A stretch of 64,000 nucleotides of DNA from Anaeramoeba flamelloides. Lineage: Eukaryota > Metamonada > Anaeramoebidae. Where the stretch lies: the NCBI GenBank assembly GCA_027625915.1, contig JANTQA010000029.1, forward strand, positions 1,178,001-1,242,000, in the 5' to 3' direction. A program made the translations under genes and the position numbers. The notes under the pieces are model-generated. The model did not search any database, had not been told where the DNA came from, and worked only from the letters and a program-made list of their open reading frames with translations. This document shows positions 60,121-64,000 of the stretch, piece after piece; the first letter of the stretch is position 1; each line of letters begins with the position of its first letter.

Positions 60121-60340
60121 TTTTTTTGTATTTATTTATTGTAAGAAAGAAGTAATCAGAGAAAACTTACTAAATAAAAAAGAGAATAAGAAGAATAATT
60201 AATATATAAAATTAAAAAAATAATATATGATTTACATGAAATATCATTAAAATTATTTTTTTTTTTATTTATTTAGAGAAAGATGCAATTAAAGAAAATT
60301 TAACAAATAAAAAAAAAAGAGAAGAAGAAAATTTTTAAAA

Positions 60341-60536
60341 TACAGTCAGTTCCACTTTTAACGTACAAACTTCAACGAAATTTAATGCACAAAAAAATCT
60401 CAATTTAAGGCAAAAAAGTCGGATTCTAGTAAAATAAATTGTAAAAAAAAATTACAAATTTTTTTCTTTAATTAAAGATTTTTTTGAGCCTTAAATGTCG
60501 TTGAAAGTTTGTGCCTTATAACTATAACTGACTATA
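60341..60536. repeat. MITE family A, copy 3, inserted in family E
   Basis: TACAGTCAGTTCCACTTTTA at the left and TAACTATAACTGACTATA at the right, slightly decayed at the right end. The flanks (AAATAAAAAAAAAAGAGAAG on one side, TTTTCATGGCCAAGTAG on the other) correspond to continuous sequence in the family E copy near 34080-34150, so A inserted into E. Confidence 0.7.
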
Positions 60537-60900
60537 GATATAAAAAATAATTTAATCATTTTCATGGCCAAGTAGAAACTATCCGCTGTCGTTAGGTTTT
60601 CCAGGATTTGAAAGAATTTAGTAAACACTTTGATTTTACTTAATAATTACTAATTCTGGGAAACCGAGACACTTCTCCTGAATACACAGGAGGAGGAAAA
60701 CCTCGATAGAAAGATTATCTATTATAATTAAAAATTCTAAAACCTATGATTAATATTTGGTATTCCACAACTCCCAGAGTGGGATACTTGGTGTCAGAAT
60801 TTATATATATTTTTACTATTTTAATTATTTTTGAAAATTATTTTTTTTTTGAAAGATAAGCTAAAAAATGTTAAAAAATATCATTTTTTCTAGGAATATT
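60537..60900 (+). repeat. Family E copy 3 with a family B palindrome (copy 6) inside
   Basis: A family B palindrome at 60588-60668 (GTTAGGTTTTCCAGGATTTG ... AATTCTGGGAAACC) is followed by the E order: GATAGAAAGATTATCTATTA, GAGTGGGATACTTGGTGTC, AATTTATATATATTTTTACT. Confidence 0.55.
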
Positions 60901-61090
60901 TATCTTGGTTATTTTTAGAAAAGAAAATATCTTTGTTAGTTAATACTCTTTTTTTATGAGTAATATTGGTTTTTTCTCTTTTTTTTGTTTTTTTTTTTTT
61001 TTTTAGAAATAAATGCTTGGGTTTTTGGTGAAAGTATCCTAATATCAAAAAAGAAGAGACAGGTAATTTGAAGAAATGTTAATAATAACT

Positions 61091-61650
61091 AAACTCCATT
61101 TCACTCAAAGGGGAACAACTCAAAATGAAAATTTCCCTTTTTTTAACGGTAACCAACCAACATCAATTGTTTAGAAATATGAGAAATAATAAATTACTTA
61201 TTTAGAGTGGATAATCATAAAAGAAAAGTCTGAACAAACCATAAATTCCAAAAAAAAAAATCTGAAAAAAATTTTTGCTCACTTTTCTTTCGAAAGTCTC
61301 GTGCAAAATTCTCAATTTCTGTATGAAAATAAAATTGTTTGCATTAAGATTTTTTACTTATAAATATATGGATTTTAAAAGAAAATACAAAGCCTAACTT
61401 TTATTACTGTTAATTTGTAATTTCAAAGATTTTTTTTTTCAATTTTAATTTTTAAAATTTCAAAAAATAAAAAAGTAAAGAAAGAAAAAAAAAAAAAAAA
61501 GCAAAATACAAAAAAAATTTTTTTTACAAAATGAGAAAAAATGGTTTTGATCCAAAAATTGAAAATTTCGTTTGAGAAGAATAATGAATTAGATATAAAG
61601 AATGTATTCTATTTCTTCAATAAAAATGAGACCCTTTGACTAAAAAAGAG
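61091..61650 (+). mobile_element. Family C TIR element, copy 3
   Basis: AAACTCCATTTCACTCAAAG at the left and CCCTTTGACTAAAAAAGAG at the right, imperfect inverted repeats. The whole length matches the inverted copy at 23848-24420. No coding frame. Confidence 0.65.
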
Positions 61651-62079
61651 GATAGATCTGTATTAACAGGATTTGTGTTTTAATGAAAAAAAAATAAAAT
61701 TTAAAATGTGTTATTATTTGCTTGTGTTATTTGGTTTGAGAGTTTCAAAAGAGGGATAAGAAAATAACTTTTTAAAAAATTTGTAATTTTTAAAAGTTAA
61801 TTTTTTAGTTGAGATTAATTTTGTTTTAATACCTTTTTTCAAATTTAAAAATTCAACAAGCGTTTATGATCGAAAAAAAAATGTATAAAAAAACTTTTAG
61901 GAAATTTTTCTATTTTTTTTTAAATGAATTATTTTCATTGAAGACCTTCATATTTCAATGAACAAAAAAACGATTCAATTTGACTCGTTGTTTTGACAGT
62001 AGACAAAATATTATTCTTGATAGGGTGATATTTATGTATATCAAGAAAAATAAAATATTTTTTTTCTCAATTTGGCACA

Positions 62080-62345
62080 AAAATGGTATGGTTATTTTGC
62101 AACTTTGGAGTCAGAAAATTAATAATTCAACCTTTAAATTTATGGCAAAATGCAGATTTTATTCTGAAATTGTTGATTTTTTTACTAATTGATGGATCAT
62201 TTTTTAATTGACAAGATCAACAAATAATACTACTTTACTAATCAATTTTTAGATGTATTCAAATCATCGTATACTAATGTGATTTCTATGCAATAATAAT
62301 ATATTTGAATCTTAGACTTCCCAATGGTAGACACTAATCCCTTAG
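62080..62345 (+). mobile_element. Family F remnant, copy 5 (right end)
   Basis: Matches the last 250 bp of 31474-32230: TTTGCAACTTTGGAGTCAG, ATAATTCAACCTTTAAATTT, and the terminal GGTAGACACTAATCCCTTA. The frame at 61980-62192 is repeat-derived. Confidence 0.65.
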
Positions 62346-63344
62346 CGTATGTTATTAATAGAATTTTATATATGTGATAACGTTGATAAACACTTGTTTT
62401 CTTTATTACACAAAATCTTTAAAAATATAAAGATTCCAAAGATTGGAGATAGAATTTAATAATAAATAAGAAATCTTTTTGCATTTTAATTTCTAGATTT
62501 TTCAGAAATTGAAGATTGAGAAAAAAAATTTATATTTTTTTTTTTAATTGTTTATTTTCTAGAAGATTAGTATTGAATGATTCAAATTTTAATTTATTCC
62601 ATTTTAGAAATTTTTGGTCTATTATAAATTTCCACAGTTTGTTATAGGCTTTCATATCACCATAAAATCAAGCCATAGAAAGGGGGGATTTCAATACAAA
62701 ATGAATTTGTTGTTTCTCCTAGATTTCATGATAGGTTGGGAAACTCAGTAATGTTATTTCATTTTCAAAAATAACATCAGTATACAAAGTCAAGGTCAAA
62801 GAATTGTAAATAATATACAAGAGGAGAATTTTGGAATTAAGCTATTTTCCAAAAAGTTTGATTTGCTTAATAATGTTATTGGAAGTTTTTCTGTGTTTTT
62901 AGACCATATTCTTATCAAAAAAAATATTCAATTAGTAGGCCAGAATCATTTTTTCTAATTTCATCAAATTTTCGTTTTGCTTTCACTACGATGAAAAAAT
63001 AAAATTGAAAAAAAAAAAGTTGAACAAAACTACAACTTCAATTATCATTCCATCCGTGTTAGTCAAGCTTATTCAAAACATAATCTACATCACAGTTCTT
63101 AAAAATCTTGAGGATTGTTGTATTTATTGTTGTCAATAGTATCATGATTTTGAAAAGTCTCTAGTCTAGAAAAAAAGGTCTATTTCGGGGTAAAAATTTT
63201 TTTAATTGATGTAACAATGAATTTTATTTAAACTCGACTTTCAAATATTTTTTTATGGAGATAATAACTAATAGTTTTGAAAACACATTATCATCTAAAA
63301 AAACTGAAACACAGAAAAAAAAATAGCTGATGATAAATATTAAA
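62346..63344. other. Intergenic, no gene
   Basis: AT-rich spacer. No convincing frame or repeat. Confidence 0.4.
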
Positions 63345-64000
63345 AGTGTCCTAGGTTTTTTTTTTTTACTTTTTGGAATAAACCTAAAATTAAATAAATT
63401 TTCGGTTTATTTGAAAATTAAAAAAAACCTAACAAAAGTGTCCGTCAAGTGCCGTAAAGTGCCTTTAAGTGCCTAGCTTTTCTAAAATTCAAAAGAATAG
63501 AGAAAAATATTTGATTTTGCTCAATTCTTTTAAATTCTGGAAAAGCTAACGGTGGTTTTTTTTAATTTAAGAAATATACTGAAAATTTCAGAAATTTTAT
63601 GTTTATTTCTTAAAGTAAGAAAAACCTAACTGTGCTTTTCTTGGGGTTTTCTGTTTTATCTGTCAAGTGTTCTAGGTTTTTTTGTGGTTTTCTATTTTAT
63701 TTGTTGAAGTTTTCTAGGTTTTTTTGAGGTTTTCTATTTATTAGTAAAATCAATAGATTAGTAGTTAGATTTTTTTGAGGTTTTCTATTTTAATTGGAAA
63801 ATCAATAAATTTTCATTAGGTTTTTTTTTACTTTAGAAATAAACCGAAAATTTGATAAAATTTTTTGTTTATTTCTAAAGTAAAAAAACTCAACGAAAAC
63901 CTAGAACATTTCACAAATAAACAGAAAACTCAAGAAAAGCTAACGGTGGTTTTCCAAAAATCAAATTAATAGGGTAAAATCTCTCTGATTTAACTCAATT
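63345..64000. repeat. Family B modular hairpin repeat, copy 7, running off the right edge
   Basis: The richest copy: the AATAAACCTAAAATT/AAATTTTCGGTTTATTT palindrome, a GC-richer run with GTGTCCGTCAAGTGCCGTAA then AGTGCC repeats (63427-63478), the GAATTCAAAAGAAT-type palindrome ending TTCTGGAAAAGCTAACGG, then tandem TTCTAGGTTTTTTTGAGG units and a second AATAAACCGAAAATTT palindrome. It continues past the window end. Confidence 0.75.

Overview
The window looks like nuclear DNA from an amoeboid microbial eukaryote with a very AT-rich, gene-sparse genome. Coding stretches have visibly higher GC than the poly-A/poly-T-rich DNA between them. Several genes have spliceosomal introns of about 0.1 to 1.7 kb, and TAA, TAG and TGA all end reading frames, so the code looks standard. 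The mix of a LisH-REM-CDC25 RasGEF, a free-standing myosin TH1 protein, a dynactin actin-related protein, LZIC and Lys/Asn-rich proteins recalls Anaeramoeba-type or dictyostelid-type amoebae. That placement is inference; no rRNA or mitochondrial marker is present to settle it.

Supported genes, left to right: an Asn-rich protein of unknown function running off the left end (1-645, -); tRNA-Lys(UUU) (7132-7203, +); a CAP-Gly coiled-coil protein (9036-10341, +, 2 exons); RasGEF (13759-18810, +, 3 exons, 624 aa); a UBE2T-like E2 ubiquitin-conjugating enzyme (26074-26585, -, 2 exons); a TH1-domain protein (30804-31382, -); LZIC (36207-37059, +, 2 exons, 192 aa); ACTR10/Arp11 (41758-43278, +, 2 exons, 399 aa); a Lys-rich two-domain protein (45924-46739, +); ribosomal protein L22e (51469-52281, -, probably 3 exons); and a protein with six DnaJ-type CxxCxGxG zinc motifs but no J domain (about 57161-58513, +). 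A further exon (22533-22967, -) sits inside a large inverted repeat.

The rest, roughly four fifths of the window, is intergenic or intronic. Much of it consists of old dispersed repeats that can be matched to each other within the window. They include palindromic TA-flanked MITEs (A), TIR elements about 525 bp long carrying a possible transposase helix-turn-helix (D), TTAA-flanked TIR elements (F and I), other TIR or foldback elements (C, J, K, L and a 2.46 kb one, G), modular hairpin repeats (B), and two decayed LINE copies, one of them in a RasGEF intron. Elements are nested in one another.

The genes do not form an operon or pathway cluster. Two cytoskeletal themes recur: microtubule/dynactin (CAP-Gly protein, ACTR10) and actin/Ras signalling (RasGEF, TH1). 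The most unusual items are the six-motif zinc protein, the foldback element enclosing an exon, and the modular hairpin family. All similarity statements come from reading the sequence by eye; no searches were run.
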